A stretch of 64,000 nucleotides of DNA from Prochlorococcus sp. AG-347-K15 (GTDB taxonomy: Bacteria > Cyanobacteriota > Cyanobacteriia > PCC-6307 > Cyanobiaceae). The notes beneath the pieces are model-generated. The model did no database searches. It was not told the DNA's origin and worked only from the letters and a program-made list of their open reading frames with translations. Within the stretch, counting starts at the first letter, position 1; every line of letters starts with the position of its first letter. The position numbers and the translations under genes are program-made. The DNA lies in NCBI GenBank assembly GCA_003281415.1, contig QCCC01000002.1, forward strand, positions 1 through 64,000, written 5' to 3'. Positions 8,854 through 17,801 of this stretch are shown here, piece after piece.

Positions 8854-8907
8854 TTGCTTGGCCTCCTTTCTATCTGATTATTCTTTACTACGGGTATTAT
8901 GTAAAAA

Positions 8908-9090
8908 TCAAGCGTAAGAATACCTAAAAGTTAAGATATTAATCATAAAAAATATTTCAATGGCTCTTCCTAGGATGCTCTGCAAATTTGTTATGCCAAT
9001 AAGCATCAATTTTTTTAGCTTAGTAACATATGAAAAGTCTTTTTTATCCAAATTAATTTCCTGGATAGTAAATGTGTAATTTAGTGCCAT
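8908..9090 (-). CDS. hypothetical small protein
   Basis: Start chosen at MALNYTFTIQEINLDKKDF; downstream of repeat element 9116..9185. Confidence 0.4.
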   Translation of the reverse strand: MALNYTFTIQEINLDKKDFSYVTKLKKLMLIGITNLQSILGRAIEIFFMINILTFRYSYA

Positions 9091-9326
9091 AATACTTACC
9101 ACTTGACTAAACCTATGTTCTAATTCATTTGAATAGTAAATTTAAATTTTTATATGTGCGGTTAGAGGAACAAAATTATACGGATTAAGGATCAAAAAAA
9201 TCACAAATTAAAAATAATTACAAGGAAAATATCTTCAAAAAATTTATTCCAACTTTTAAAAAATTTGTATAAATTTTGCCTAGAAATTATATTATCTTAA
9301 TACCTTCTTAGCGTTACCTTTAGCTA

Positions 9327-9452
9327 TCATTCATCTAATCTATCTGCGTATTCTCTTAAAATCTCAGCCATCTTCTGAGGTGGAATTTCTTGTTGATATT
9401 CTCTACATAAATCAAAAAATTTATCTAAGAAATCTTTCATTGAAGAGGACAT
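9327..9452 (-). CDS. 41-aa hypothetical protein (microprotein cluster)
   Basis: MSSSMKDFLDKFFDLCREYQQEIPPQKMAEILREYADRLDE. Confidence 0.65.
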   Translation of the reverse strand: MSSSMKDFLDKFFDLCREYQQEIPPQKMAEILREYADRLDE

Positions 9453-9456
9453 AAAA

Positions 9457-9552
9457 TTAGCGTTTCATTTTGAAAGTTAAGTATGCAAACCCACCAAGTA
9501 ATAAAAGGCTCACAACCCCATAGGTAATCGCTATGCCGTACATGTGCGTCAT
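9457..9552 (-). CDS. 31-aa membrane peptide (microprotein cluster)
   Basis: MTHMYGIAITYGVVSLLLLGGFAYLTFKMKR; start overlaps upstream stop. Confidence 0.65.
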   Translation of the reverse strand: MTHMYGIAITYGVVSLLLLGGFAYLTFKMKR

Positions 9553-9689
9553 TTATTTATAAAGACATAAGCAGAATATAAATAAACCAAGAAAACTCCA
9601 ATAGCAATGGAACTTCCATAAAGAAGAAAGTTCCAAAATCTAAATAATTTAGGTTTTTTAAATTCTTTTTCTTCTTCTTTAGTAATCAT
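9549..9689 (-). CDS. 46-aa membrane protein (microprotein cluster)
   Basis: MITKEEEKEFKKPKLFRFWNFLLYGSSIAIGVFLVYLYSAYVFINK; ATGA overlaps at both ends. Confidence 0.65.
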   Translation of the reverse strand: MITKEEEKEFKKPKLFRFWNFLLYGSSIAIGVFLVYLYSAYVFINK

Positions 9690-9802
9690 TTAGTTTCTTT
9701 TTCTTTTTTGGCAGCATTACCTTTTGCTCTTAATACCAAAGTTATCGTAAGGGCAGCGCTTAATATTACAGCATCAATTAATAGGTGCGGGGAAATATTC
9801 AT
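9686..9802 (-). CDS. 38-aa membrane peptide (microprotein cluster)
   Basis: MNISPHLLIDAVILSAALTITLVLRAKGNAAKKEKETK; ATGA overlap with next ORF. Confidence 0.6.
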   Translation of the reverse strand: MNISPHLLIDAVILSAALTITLVLRAKGNAAKKEKETK

Positions 9803-9861
9803 CAGCTGAAAAGAGAAATAAGAAGAGTCATTATCTTTTCAGCAATAAATCTATTAAACAT

Positions 9862-9907
9862 TAAAAAAGAGGGGTTTATCCCTCTAAGTTTAGATCGACT
9901 GTCAATC
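9862..9907 (-). terminator. intrinsic terminator with conserved upstream module (copy 2)
   Basis: Minus strand TGATTGACAGTCGATCTAAACTTAGAGGGATAAACCCCTCTTTTTT. Confidence 0.8.
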
Positions 9908-9954
9908 ACTGTCTATTTTAGTTTTTTAGTTTCTCTTAAAAAACAGTATTTTAT

Positions 9955-10110
9955 TTAGCCAGAGCAAGAGAAGGCACCTGCAAGAATATTTTTAAAAATT
10001 GGTGCTTGACCCAAGGCATACAAGAAAAAAGTTGATGATGCGAGAGTAATACCTATTTTAGAAGCCCTGTTAAATTTCAAATTTGAGACTTTTGCAAATG
10101 CAGAGTTCAT
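9955..10110 (-). CDS. 51-aa hypothetical protein
   Basis: MNSAFAKVSNLKFNRASKIGITLASSTFFLYALGQAPIFKNILAGAFSCSG; terminator module follows. Confidence 0.6.
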   Translation of the reverse strand: MNSAFAKVSNLKFNRASKIGITLASSTFFLYALGQAPIFKNILAGAFSCSG

Positions 10111-10186
10111 TTTTTTATTAATATAGTTAAATTATATTAGATGAATATTTAAAATATTAAGCATCAATATTTACCAAAGAATAATT

Positions 10187-10402
10187 TTATTGCTCCTTTT
10201 TCTCGGCTTGCATTTTTATAAGTGCAAATTCTTTTTTAGAAACTATTCTGATTTTGTATGCTGGATATCTTGTCTTCCACCATTTATTGATCGATATAGC
10301 TACTCCTTCTAAATCTTGGGCACAAATATTAACCCATAAAATCTTGGTTTCAACTTCTTTGTAGAATTCCCAACTAGTAGGTGATGACATTATGAATAGC
10401 AA
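10187..10402 (-). CDS. conserved hypothetical protein
   Basis: ORF with core MSSPTSWEFYKEVETKILWVNICAQDLEGVAISINKWWKTRYPAYKIRIV. Confidence 0.65.
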   Translation of the reverse strand: MLFIMSSPTSWEFYKEVETKILWVNICAQDLEGVAISINKWWKTRYPAYKIRIVSKKEFALIKMQAEKKEQ

Positions 10403-10627
10403 ATGAAAAATTCCATAATTTTTGAAAAAAAGTATATAAATTTAGATATATCATATGGTCCATTGTCTCAAAATTTTATTTTTTTAATGAGATGATTTAG
10501 TTGAAGATATAGGGTTTTCATAAAGTGGTAATAACAAACATTAAATAAAAGATTTAAACCACTTTTGTCTTCTAGGAAAGTATTATTTTTATTTTGAACG
10601 AGTTTAAATTAAAAAAATATCTCCGAA

Positions 10628-10652
10628 AAGAAGGGGCCAAAAATTGACCCCT
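10628..10652 (-). terminator. intrinsic terminator
   Basis: Minus-strand hairpin GAGGGGTCAATTTTTGGCCCCTTCTTTT downstream of 10742..10951. Confidence 0.6.
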
Positions 10653-10741
10653 CTTGGTGAAACTCTTCCAAAGAAACACCATTAGAATCTTACTCTGAAA
10701 TATGCAAATTTAAACAAATTAAGAAAATTAAGATTAACAAT

Positions 10742-10951
10742 TTATGCGGCCTTTTTAAAAGGGTTCATATTCCTTAAAAAGTTATTACTTTTGGTAGCAC
10801 TCATTTTTCTATATCTTTGATTTATCTCTAAGATATATTTTCTGGCTTTCTTATTACTTTCAATTTTCTTTTTTCTAAGACGTAAAGCCCTTAAATCTTC
10901 TATTGACATGAGGCCACCATCTTCGTTGGAATTTAAATGATCAAAATGCAT
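10742..10951 (-). CDS. hypothetical basic protein
   Basis: 69-aa ORF followed by terminator. Confidence 0.6.
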   Translation of the reverse strand: MHFDHLNSNEDGGLMSIEDLRALRLRKKKIESNKKARKYILEINQRYRKMSATKSNNFLRNMNPFKKAA

Positions 10952-11748
10952 CAGTTTAAGAAATTAAGTATCTTCTTTAAGTGCAAGTTAACAACCTTAT
11001 TTTTATTTGCAATAGAGATATTTAACTAAATTAACTCAAATAAGTTATTCAATTTTCAGAAAGTAATTAATTTAAATATTAAAACCTTCAAAAAAAACTT
11101 AAAAAAATCAAGAAAAATTTTTAATTGAATTAGATGGAACTTCTATTGATACCAGTGACTCGCCATAATGAGATTCTGCTGATCTTATTAGTAACCAGTA
11201 AAAAAAGTTAACTAAAGCTTTCTCCACGAGGATTTAGTAACTAATTTAAATAACCTAATAATTTTTGTAATAGCAATATACAAAATAAAATTATCAAGCA
11301 ATCAAGATATTTATCTCATAATAAGTTTAGATTAATATTAGTTAAGAAAAATTTGCTTCTAAGGCTTTAGGCAGCGTATTAAATCCACCTGGTTTATTAG
11401 ACTTTAGCCTGCTCTATTTTTTAGCAAAAGAAAAACAAAACTACAAGGGCGCTTAATTGCCAATTACTATAATTCATTCTGAACTATCCTTTATTCATAA
11501 ATTAGATCAAGATTATCTGAGCATATGTTGGAGTAATTTATTGTATAGCTTTGCTACAAGACTGTAGTTATATCAATCGATTCAGTATTTTTGCTCATTG
11601 ATATATTCATACTTGGAATAATATTATTATTGATGCCTAAGGAAGGTTCGACTTTGAAAAAAATAATTAAATATCTGAAATTATTGAAGTTGAGAATTGA
11701 TATTCTCAATGCAGAGACTGAATTAAAATTTATATTGGAAAATCCATA

Positions 11749-11895
11749 ATGGGATTCCCACATTGCCCGATTTGTGTAGTTTTAGCATTTGTTTCAGTTT
11801 TTATGGGAGTTACTCGTAGTTATATGTTCTATATTCTTTTTAGGGAGTTTGTACTAGCAGAATATAATTTTAAATCGAAGTTTAGTTTCTATTGA
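11749..11895 (+). CDS. possible 48-aa membrane protein with CPIC motif
   Basis: MGFPHCPICVVLAFVSVFMGVTRSYMFYILFREFVLAEYNFKSKFSFY. Confidence 0.35.
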   Translation: MGFPHCPICVVLAFVSVFMGVTRSYMFYILFREFVLAEYNFKSKFSFY

Positions 11896-11898
11896 TTA

Positions 11899-11927
11899 TT
11901 GACTTCTAAGTATAAATACTTTATAAA
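11899..11927 (+). promoter_or_regulatory. sigma70-type promoter
   Basis: TTGACT - 17 nt - TATAAA about 25 nt upstream of the candidate riboswitch. Confidence 0.65.
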
Positions 11928-11952
11928 TAGATTGTAGTGATAACTACAAAAT

Positions 11953-12012
11953 CGTCCAATCTACCATCTGATAGACCGCAGTACGACTCAAGCCATAGGA
12001 CGGGGACTTGAG
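11953..12012 (+). promoter_or_regulatory. candidate glutamine-II (Downstream-peptide type) riboswitch
   Basis: P1 CGTCC/GGACG, internal hairpin TCTA/TAGA, CCGCAGTA core, pseudoknot CTCAAG/CTTGAG, directly before a tiny DUF4278-like ORF. Confidence 0.65.
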
Positions 12013-12031
12013 CAAGTTAAGGAGCTGCATC

Positions 12032-12133
12032 ATGGTAAACATGTATTTCAATGGAAAATCATTCGTATATTGTAGAAAACAAGAAGAAAAGGTGATAAAG
12101 CTTACTTATAGAGGATCTATATACTTGAAATAA
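12032..12133 (+). CDS. 33-aa DUF4278-like (PirA-like) protein
   Basis: MVNMYFNGKSFVYCRKQEEKVIKLTYRGSIYLK, LTYRG-x-x-Y motif; AAGGAG SD; downstream of candidate riboswitch. Confidence 0.65.
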   Translation: MVNMYFNGKSFVYCRKQEEKVIKLTYRGSIYLK

Positions 12134-12609
12134 AACTTCTAATTTCTTTATAAAAAAGTTTGGATACTTATTGAAGTTTTTGGAAATAAGTATTTATTAA
12201 TACGTTATAAGAAAAACTTATTCTAAAGATATTTTTTGCCTATTTAAAAATTCATATATTCGTATATTTAGTAACGGGAAATTCATTTTAAAATAACTAT
12301 TTTTTAATTAGTTTTTTAAATGGTATGCAACCTATTTCTGAAGAACTTTACAAAAAAATAGTTGAGAGTTCTAAAAAATGAGTAAGTTACTAATTGCTTT
12401 ATTGGCTTTAGATATAGGCGTTAGTCTGTCTAAAGTGTTTATTTTTACCTGAAAATTAAATTAATTAGCAAAAAAAGAGCAATTGTTTTCTAAAAAAAAG
12501 GAATTAGTTACTGGGCATTCTTTATTTGATTTATTTATTTTAATAAATAATTTAACCAACAAAGGAGCTACTAACGAGAAGTAAAACCATTAAAAGGCTA
12601 TTAACTTCG

Positions 12610-12996
12610 CTAGTCCCATAATAATAAATCCGAATTTCCGGTAGATCTTTGCATCCAGTGAATTTTCCAAACATTATTTACTTTTTTAAAAATTGACGTA
12701 ACTGTTGGTAAGTCGTCATTTGGTGTCCCTTTAAAAGTAAATTTTGAACCTAGTGTAAAGATGCACATTACTATATTTTCGCTTAAAAATTCGAATCGGT
12801 GAATTTTGGTTATTTCTGCCTTTTCTTGAACTATATCACCAGTAATCATTTGTTCGAATCCTTTTGCATCTATAGGATTACCACTCGGTCTTATGAATAA
12901 AAAATCTGGAGTTGCATTTTCAATAAAAAATGAAGCCATTTTTTTTGGATTAGCAAACTCATCTAATAATGAAATTATTGTTTCTTTATCATTCAT
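12610..12996 (-). CDS. NTF2-like protein (DUF3804)
   Basis: 128-aa ORF with SnoaL/NTF2-like pattern ending NNVWKIHWMQRSTG. Confidence 0.75.
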   Translation of the reverse strand: MNDKETIISLLDEFANPKKMASFFIENATPDFLFIRPSGNPIDAKGFEQMITGDIVQEKAEITKIHRFEFLSENIVMCIFTLGSKFTFKGTPNDDLPTVTSIFKKVNNVWKIHWMQRSTGNSDLLLWD

Positions 12997-13119
12997 AAAA
13001 AAAAGGGGAGTAACACTTCTAGTTTAGATCTACTGTTTTAAATGTACAAATCGAAATAGGATAATTTTTAAAAAAAATTCGTTAGGATGTTTGAAAAAAA
13101 TAGATTTTTAATGTAAATC

Positions 13120-13242
13120 ATGATCAATTCATTGAACAAATTATTACCCGTTGGCAAAAAAGTCAAAAAATATTTGCCTTTCTTTATTGGATTTAAATTA
13201 CTTACATTTACTGGGTTTCTAACTTATTTAATGAATCGCTAA
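13120..13242 (+). CDS. 40-aa hypothetical protein
   Basis: MINSLNKLLPVGKKVKKYLPFFIGFKLLTFTGFLTYLMNR. Confidence 0.45.
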   Translation: MINSLNKLLPVGKKVKKYLPFFIGFKLLTFTGFLTYLMNR

Positions 13243-13285
13243 TTGATAAAACCTTAAAAATAAATTTTAAATAAATTAAGATCTA

Positions 13286-13480
13286 GTGAATAAAAAAGAA
13301 CGAATTAAACTATTCAAGTCTATGTCGAGTAGTGAAAGACAAGAATTGATATTAAAGAAGATGAAAGAGAGAGGCATAGAGGTTGGAAGTGGAATTCCCA
13401 ATAAAAAATACGATAGCAAAGAGGTTTATGAATTAATTCATATTGCTAATTGCTTCCCGGAATTAAGAGAGAAAAAATAA
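13286..13480 (+). CDS. conserved hypothetical protein
   Basis: 64-aa ORF, GTG start. Confidence 0.55.
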   Translation: MNKKERIKLFKSMSSSERQELILKKMKERGIEVGSGIPNKKYDSKEVYELIHIANCFPELREKK

Positions 13481-13511
13481 AAAAATTTTTAGGTTTATTT
13501 AATTGAGTTAA

Positions 13512-13892
13512 TTATTTTGGTTCTCTTATTGCAGCAATAATTAATCCACCTATTAATCCGAGATTCATAAATACAGCTCTTTGATGAAAAGGGAATACAT
13601 GAAAAATAATTGTTGTTGGAATAAGAAATAGTAATAAAAAGACTGAACCGATTTTTTGATTTTCTCCAAATATAAAAAATCCAGAACCCAATATAAGACA
13701 TATAATGGCTCCAACTAGAAGGATAGATGAAATTTGTTCAGGAATGCCTTTTGAAGAAATATATGCAACTGTTCTTTCAAAATCATTTATTTTGCCTGGT
13801 GTGGCAGAGATAAATATTGCTGAAATTGATAATCTTGAAAAAAAATCTAAAAAAGATTTGATATTTTTATTTTTCAAAATTGAATTCTTCAT
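13512..13892 (-). CDS. DoxX family membrane protein
   Basis: Four-TM DoxX-like pattern. Confidence 0.8.
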   Translation of the reverse strand: MKNSILKNKNIKSFLDFFSRLSISAIFISATPGKINDFERTVAYISSKGIPEQISSILLVGAIICLILGSGFFIFGENQKIGSVFLLLFLIPTTIIFHVFPFHQRAVFMNLGLIGGLIIAAIREPK

Positions 13893-14090
13893 TATCTTAT
13901 TATAAGAAAAAAATTTTATAAATTTGATAAATACTTAATTAGTCCTAAATACTTTTGAAGTCTTCTCAAAGAGGTTTAGCTCAATTAATAGAAATCTTTT
14001 TAATTAATGTGAATCTTTTTAAGGTAATTAATAGTAATTTATGAATTGTCTTTTTAATTTTATATAATACGAAATCAAATTAAATTAAAA

Positions 14091-14567
14091 ATGTTTAAAA
14101 AATTTCTTTTAACTTCTTTTTTATTTTTAAGTTCGCTCATAATTATATATCCTTCAAAAAAAGAAAATACTAATTTTTTCGAGTATTGTTATTCTTTAGA
14201 AAAAATAATTTCTAGAAATACAGTAGAAAAAGGTAAAAATCTATCTAATAATTTTAAGCCTTTAGCAAAAGATATTACTCTATTTGGTACTAAAAAAACT
14301 AAAGGTATGTTCGCTAATAAGATAATTGATCAATATAAAAATTCTAAAAAATTATTTATTATTAAATATGTTCCAAACCAAATTTATTGTCTAGCAGGAT
14401 ATTGGATTGAGGTGGCAAATCCAGGAAAATTTGAATCGATATTCTATAAGAAAACCATAAAAAAAATAAATGAATATAAGAATACTAAAAAAGAAGTAGA
14501 TAAATTTATTAAAGAAATTAATTTAGAATTTAACTCTATAAAAAAGGGAATTAACGATTTTTTTTAG
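14091..14567 (+). CDS. hypothetical secreted/membrane protein
   Basis: 158-aa ORF with N-terminal signal-like segment. Confidence 0.6.
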   Translation: MFKKFLLTSFLFLSSLIIIYPSKKENTNFFEYCYSLEKIISRNTVEKGKNLSNNFKPLAKDITLFGTKKTKGMFANKIIDQYKNSKKLFIIKYVPNQIYCLAGYWIEVANPGKFESIFYKKTIKKINEYKNTKKEVDKFIKEINLEFNSIKKGINDFF

Positions 14568-15022
14568 AAAATTGAAATGCTTTTTAAAACAATTGGTTTA
14601 TTTATTATTTTTGAGTCATTTTTTTTAGATTGGGAAATAAAAAACAATAGAAATCCTAAAATGAATATTAAACTAAAAATTGATAAAGAATAAATAATTT
14701 TTTTTGTGAGCTTATTTTTAAGTTTGCTTTTTGTCTGTTTTTCAAATAAAAGAAATTTTTCAATTGATAATTGATTATTTTTATCTGAATTATTTTCAAG
14801 ATTATTTTTGTTAAATATTTCTTTTTTATTTACTTTGATTTCTAATTGCAAGTTATTTTCAGAAGCACCAACTTTGTAATTGGATTGCTCATAAAAAAAT
14901 TCATGCATATTATTTGAAATAGTTTTTATTTTTTTATTTTTAACATCAAGTTTAGTTTTTTTTAAATTATCATCAAACCATTCGTCATAGATAATGAAAT
15001 TAGGCTTTGCGAAATAAGACAA
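14564..15022 (-). CDS. hypothetical protein with C-terminal TM segment
   Basis: 152-aa ORF; 3' ends overlap convergently with 14091..14567. Confidence 0.6.
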   Translation of the reverse strand: MSYFAKPNFIIYDEWFDDNLKKTKLDVKNKKIKTISNNMHEFFYEQSNYKVGASENNLQLEIKVNKKEIFNKNNLENNSDKNNQLSIEKFLLFEKQTKSKLKNKLTKKIIYSLSIFSLIFILGFLLFFISQSKKNDSKIINKPIVLKSISIF

Positions 15023-15190
15023 ATTTTTTTTAAAAAGTACATCTAAAAGATAAGACTAATAAAAAAAGAAAGTTATTTTTGTTCGCAAATTTTATTAATG
15101 ATGTTTTTAAATAATCATTTATTGTCAATTTCTTTCTTAACTTAATTTTATAGATTTACAAGTTGCTTATTATTAGATTATTTTTTGGAG

Positions 15191-15367
15191 TTAATTAACT
15201 GAAAAAATTAATAATTTTGACTTTCTAGTGCCTCCATATGAATAATTTTTATGTTTTGAAATTTGATCCCAACATTTTTTACAACAAAAAATCCAATTCT
15301 TATGAATTATGGATTTAACCCTGTAATGAGTTTTATCTGGATTATGACATAAATCACATTTTTTCAT
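15191..15367 (-). CDS. 58-aa zinc-finger-like protein
   Basis: MKKCDLCHNPDKTHYRVKSIIHKNWIFCCKKCWDQISKHKNYSYGGTRKSKLLIFSVN with CxxC...CCxxC. Confidence 0.65.
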   Translation of the reverse strand: MKKCDLCHNPDKTHYRVKSIIHKNWIFCCKKCWDQISKHKNYSYGGTRKSKLLIFSVN

Positions 15368-15706
15368 GCATAAGTAACTTTAGTAAATAAATTTTAGTAA
15401 AGGAAAAGTTTGATTTAAAAAGATTCACGAAAAGTTTTTTATCTTGTCATTATAAAAATGCACTCTACACATCCTGAAGCAAAGCATTGGTTTTGTTGAG
15501 TGCGAACTTTTTAATTGATTAAAAAATTTCTAGTCTTATTATTTATAATTCTGAATGTTACATCATTATTTATATGTAATTTATTTGGCATTTATTTGGC
15601 ATTAATTAAAAAAATTATCGATTATACATGTAAATTAGAACTTTAAAAAGAAACTCGCAAATATCGTTTAATTAATTTTAGTATTATTTCAATTATTTTT
15701 AATATT

Positions 15707-15850
15707 ATGAACATTTACCTATTCTGGATATTATTTTTAGCTCTATGGGCAACAGTTCCCTTAATGATTATTAAAGGTAGAGTTGATGAAGCGCCTAAGA
15801 TTCAGACTTCACCAAAAGTTAAAGCAAAGAAGAAAGGTTGGTTTAACTAA
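15707..15850 (+). CDS. 47-aa single-TM protein
   Basis: MNIYLFWILFLALWATVPLMIIKGRVDEAPKIQTSPKVKAKKKGWFN. Confidence 0.6.
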   Translation: MNIYLFWILFLALWATVPLMIIKGRVDEAPKIQTSPKVKAKKKGWFN

Positions 15851-15935
15851 ATGCATCTCTGACTGAGTAACAAAAATCTGTAAGGTAAATCTTGATAATT
15901 TGAATTAAAGTCTACGTAAATTTTATTTATCAAAA

Positions 15936-16529
15936 GTGAAAAAATTAGAAAATAACTTTCTCTATTTAGTTGTTCTTGGAGGTAGAGCAAAGAAAGCTAA
16001 TATTGAAATACATGATGTTAGATGGGTTGTTGGATCTAAAATTGAGGATACTTACGATACCTTAAGAAAGGATTGGTTTGGATCCTCAAAAGGTTTGCAT
16101 ATTGATAGCTATAAAAAAATAAAATATATAGATGGCTATAAGATTAATTTAATAAAATTGGAAAAGGATAAAATAGAAAAAAAGCAATTAGTCAATAATA
16201 GGCCAAAAAAATATTTATGGTTTGTTAATATTGGGGGTTATATTCCAACCTCTATGCAGGAAAAACATGAGTTTGGATTAGTTATAGCTTCAAATAAATT
16301 AGAAGCAAAAAATATAGCTAAATCTAGATGGCTAATTGGCTGTAAAAAAAAGCATAAAGATGATATCGCTTCTTTAGAAATTTTAATTAGTTGCGATGAT
16401 TGTGAACTAATAAAAAAGATAGGTAATTGGGAAATAGAATTAACTCCAGATAATAATTTTATTGAAGAAAAAATTTATCCTGATTGGTATGGTTATCAAA
16501 GAATAGATAAGATTCAAAAAAGTTTATAG
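15936..16529 (+). CDS. DUF1543 domain protein
   Basis: YLVVLGGRAKKANIEIHDVRWVVG and repeat-like second half. Confidence 0.85.
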   Translation: MKKLENNFLYLVVLGGRAKKANIEIHDVRWVVGSKIEDTYDTLRKDWFGSSKGLHIDSYKKIKYIDGYKINLIKLEKDKIEKKQLVNNRPKKYLWFVNIGGYIPTSMQEKHEFGLVIASNKLEAKNIAKSRWLIGCKKKHKDDIASLEILISCDDCELIKKIGNWEIELTPDNNFIEEKIYPDWYGYQRIDKIQKSL

Positions 16530-16595
16530 CCTAGTTATTAGTAAATAATTTTGCAAAATTTATTTATATTAGTAATGTATTTCACGACATAAAAA

Positions 16596-17801
16596 TTATA
16601 AAGAACTTGATTTTCTTAAGAAATAAATTCCACCTCCCAAAGATATCAAGACTGGCAACCAAGCAGCCAAAATTGGCGTTAATAAACCTTTTACTCCGAA
16701 TGAGCTAAATACAAATGACATTACATAATAAATTAAAATAAGAATTACGCTCAATCCAAAGCCCTGGCTTTTAGATGATCTTAAATTAGATTTAGATCCT
16801 AAACTGCTTCCTATTAAACCGAACACTAAGCATGCGCATGGCAGAGTAAATTTTTCTTGAATGCGAACTTGAATTCTTCTAATTTCTTTTAGATTTCCAG
16901 TTTTTTTATATATCTTTTCTGCTTGTAAAGCTTGCTTCAAAGTCATTTCAGTGGCATCTTTAGGCACTTTTGCTAGCTCCAATGGTCCCTCTACAAATGG
17001 ATATATATATTCTTCAAATTGAATGTTTGTAGTTTGTCCACTTGGTGCCATTGATACAATATTGCCGTCAGAAAATATCCAAGAAGAATTTTTTTTATCA
17101 AATCTAGCAGTATTTGCCTTCAAGATTTGTTGAAAATCTTCTCTGGAAAAATCCAATAATGTAACACCCTGCATAATATTGTTGTCATACTGTGAGGCAT
17201 AGAATATGTGTGTGAGGTAAGTATTTATTTTTGTTGGTTTTTTTGTTTTAGCATTTATCCTTGAACCATATCTGGAAAACATAATATTATCTTTTCCTGC
17301 TTCGCTGCTAAAAGAACTTCCTATTCCTGCTCTTAATGTTTTTTCAGCCAGCTTGTTACTTGCAGGGACCAAGTTATCATTGAAGTAAAAAGTTAATCCC
17401 GTCATAAATATTGAAAGAGCAATTGCTGGAGAAATAATTCTTGAAGTTTTTATACCTAAAGATTTCAATGCTAACAATTCAGAATTGCTTGATAATTTTC
17501 CATAAGCTAACAACGTAGAAAGTAATACTGCCATTGGGAATGATAAAACTAAAAAACTGGGCAAACTAAAAAAAAGTACCTTTAGAGCTAAAAATAAAGG
17601 TAAACCAAATTCAACTATTTTCCTTATAAGATCAAACATTACTCCAACAGATAATGAAATAACAGTAAAAGCGGAAATGGCAAATATCATTGGAGGTATT
17701 ATCTGGCCTAATAACCATCTATCAATTAAAGGTATCGAATACCAATGAGTAGTTAATTTTTTGATAGTATTTTTTATTTGTGATAGGTTTGAAATTTTCA
17801 A
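16596..17801 (-). CDS. LptF/LptG-family (YjgP/YjgQ) permease
   Basis: Multi-TM permease with PSFLVLSFPMAVLLSTLLAYGKLSSNSELLALKSLG. Confidence 0.93.
   Translation of the reverse strand: MKISNLSQIKNTIKKLTTHWYSIPLIDRWLLGQIIPPMIFAISAFTVISLSVGVMFDLIRKIVEFGLPLFLALKVLFFSLPSFLVLSFPMAVLLSTLLAYGKLSSNSELLALKSLGIKTSRIISPAIALSIFMTGLTFYFNDNLVPASNKLAEKTLRAGIGSSFSSEAGKDNIMFSRYGSRINAKTKKPTKINTYLTHIFYASQYDNNIMQGVTLLDFSREDFQQILKANTARFDKKNSSWIFSDGNIVSMAPSGQTTNIQFEEYIYPFVEGPLELAKVPKDATEMTLKQALQAEKIYKKTGNLKEIRRIQVRIQEKFTLPCACLVFGLIGSSLGSKSNLRSSKSQGFGLSVILILIYYVMSFVFSSFGVKGLLTPILAAWLPVLISLGGGIYFLRKSSSL

Noticed and set aside
11554-11763. ORF 11554..11763 (-)
   Set aside because: Low-complexity translation, no SD, overlaps a more plausible plus-strand ORF start; not supported
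11908-11930. TATAAATA twice, resembling T4-like phage late promoters
   Set aside because: Better explained as part of a sigma70 promoter (TTGACT-17-TATAAA) in AT-rich DNA; no phage genes nearby
13495-13905. ORFs 13495..13701 (-) and 13705..13905 (+) overlapping DoxX
   Set aside because: Alternative-frame/antisense ORFs of the DoxX gene
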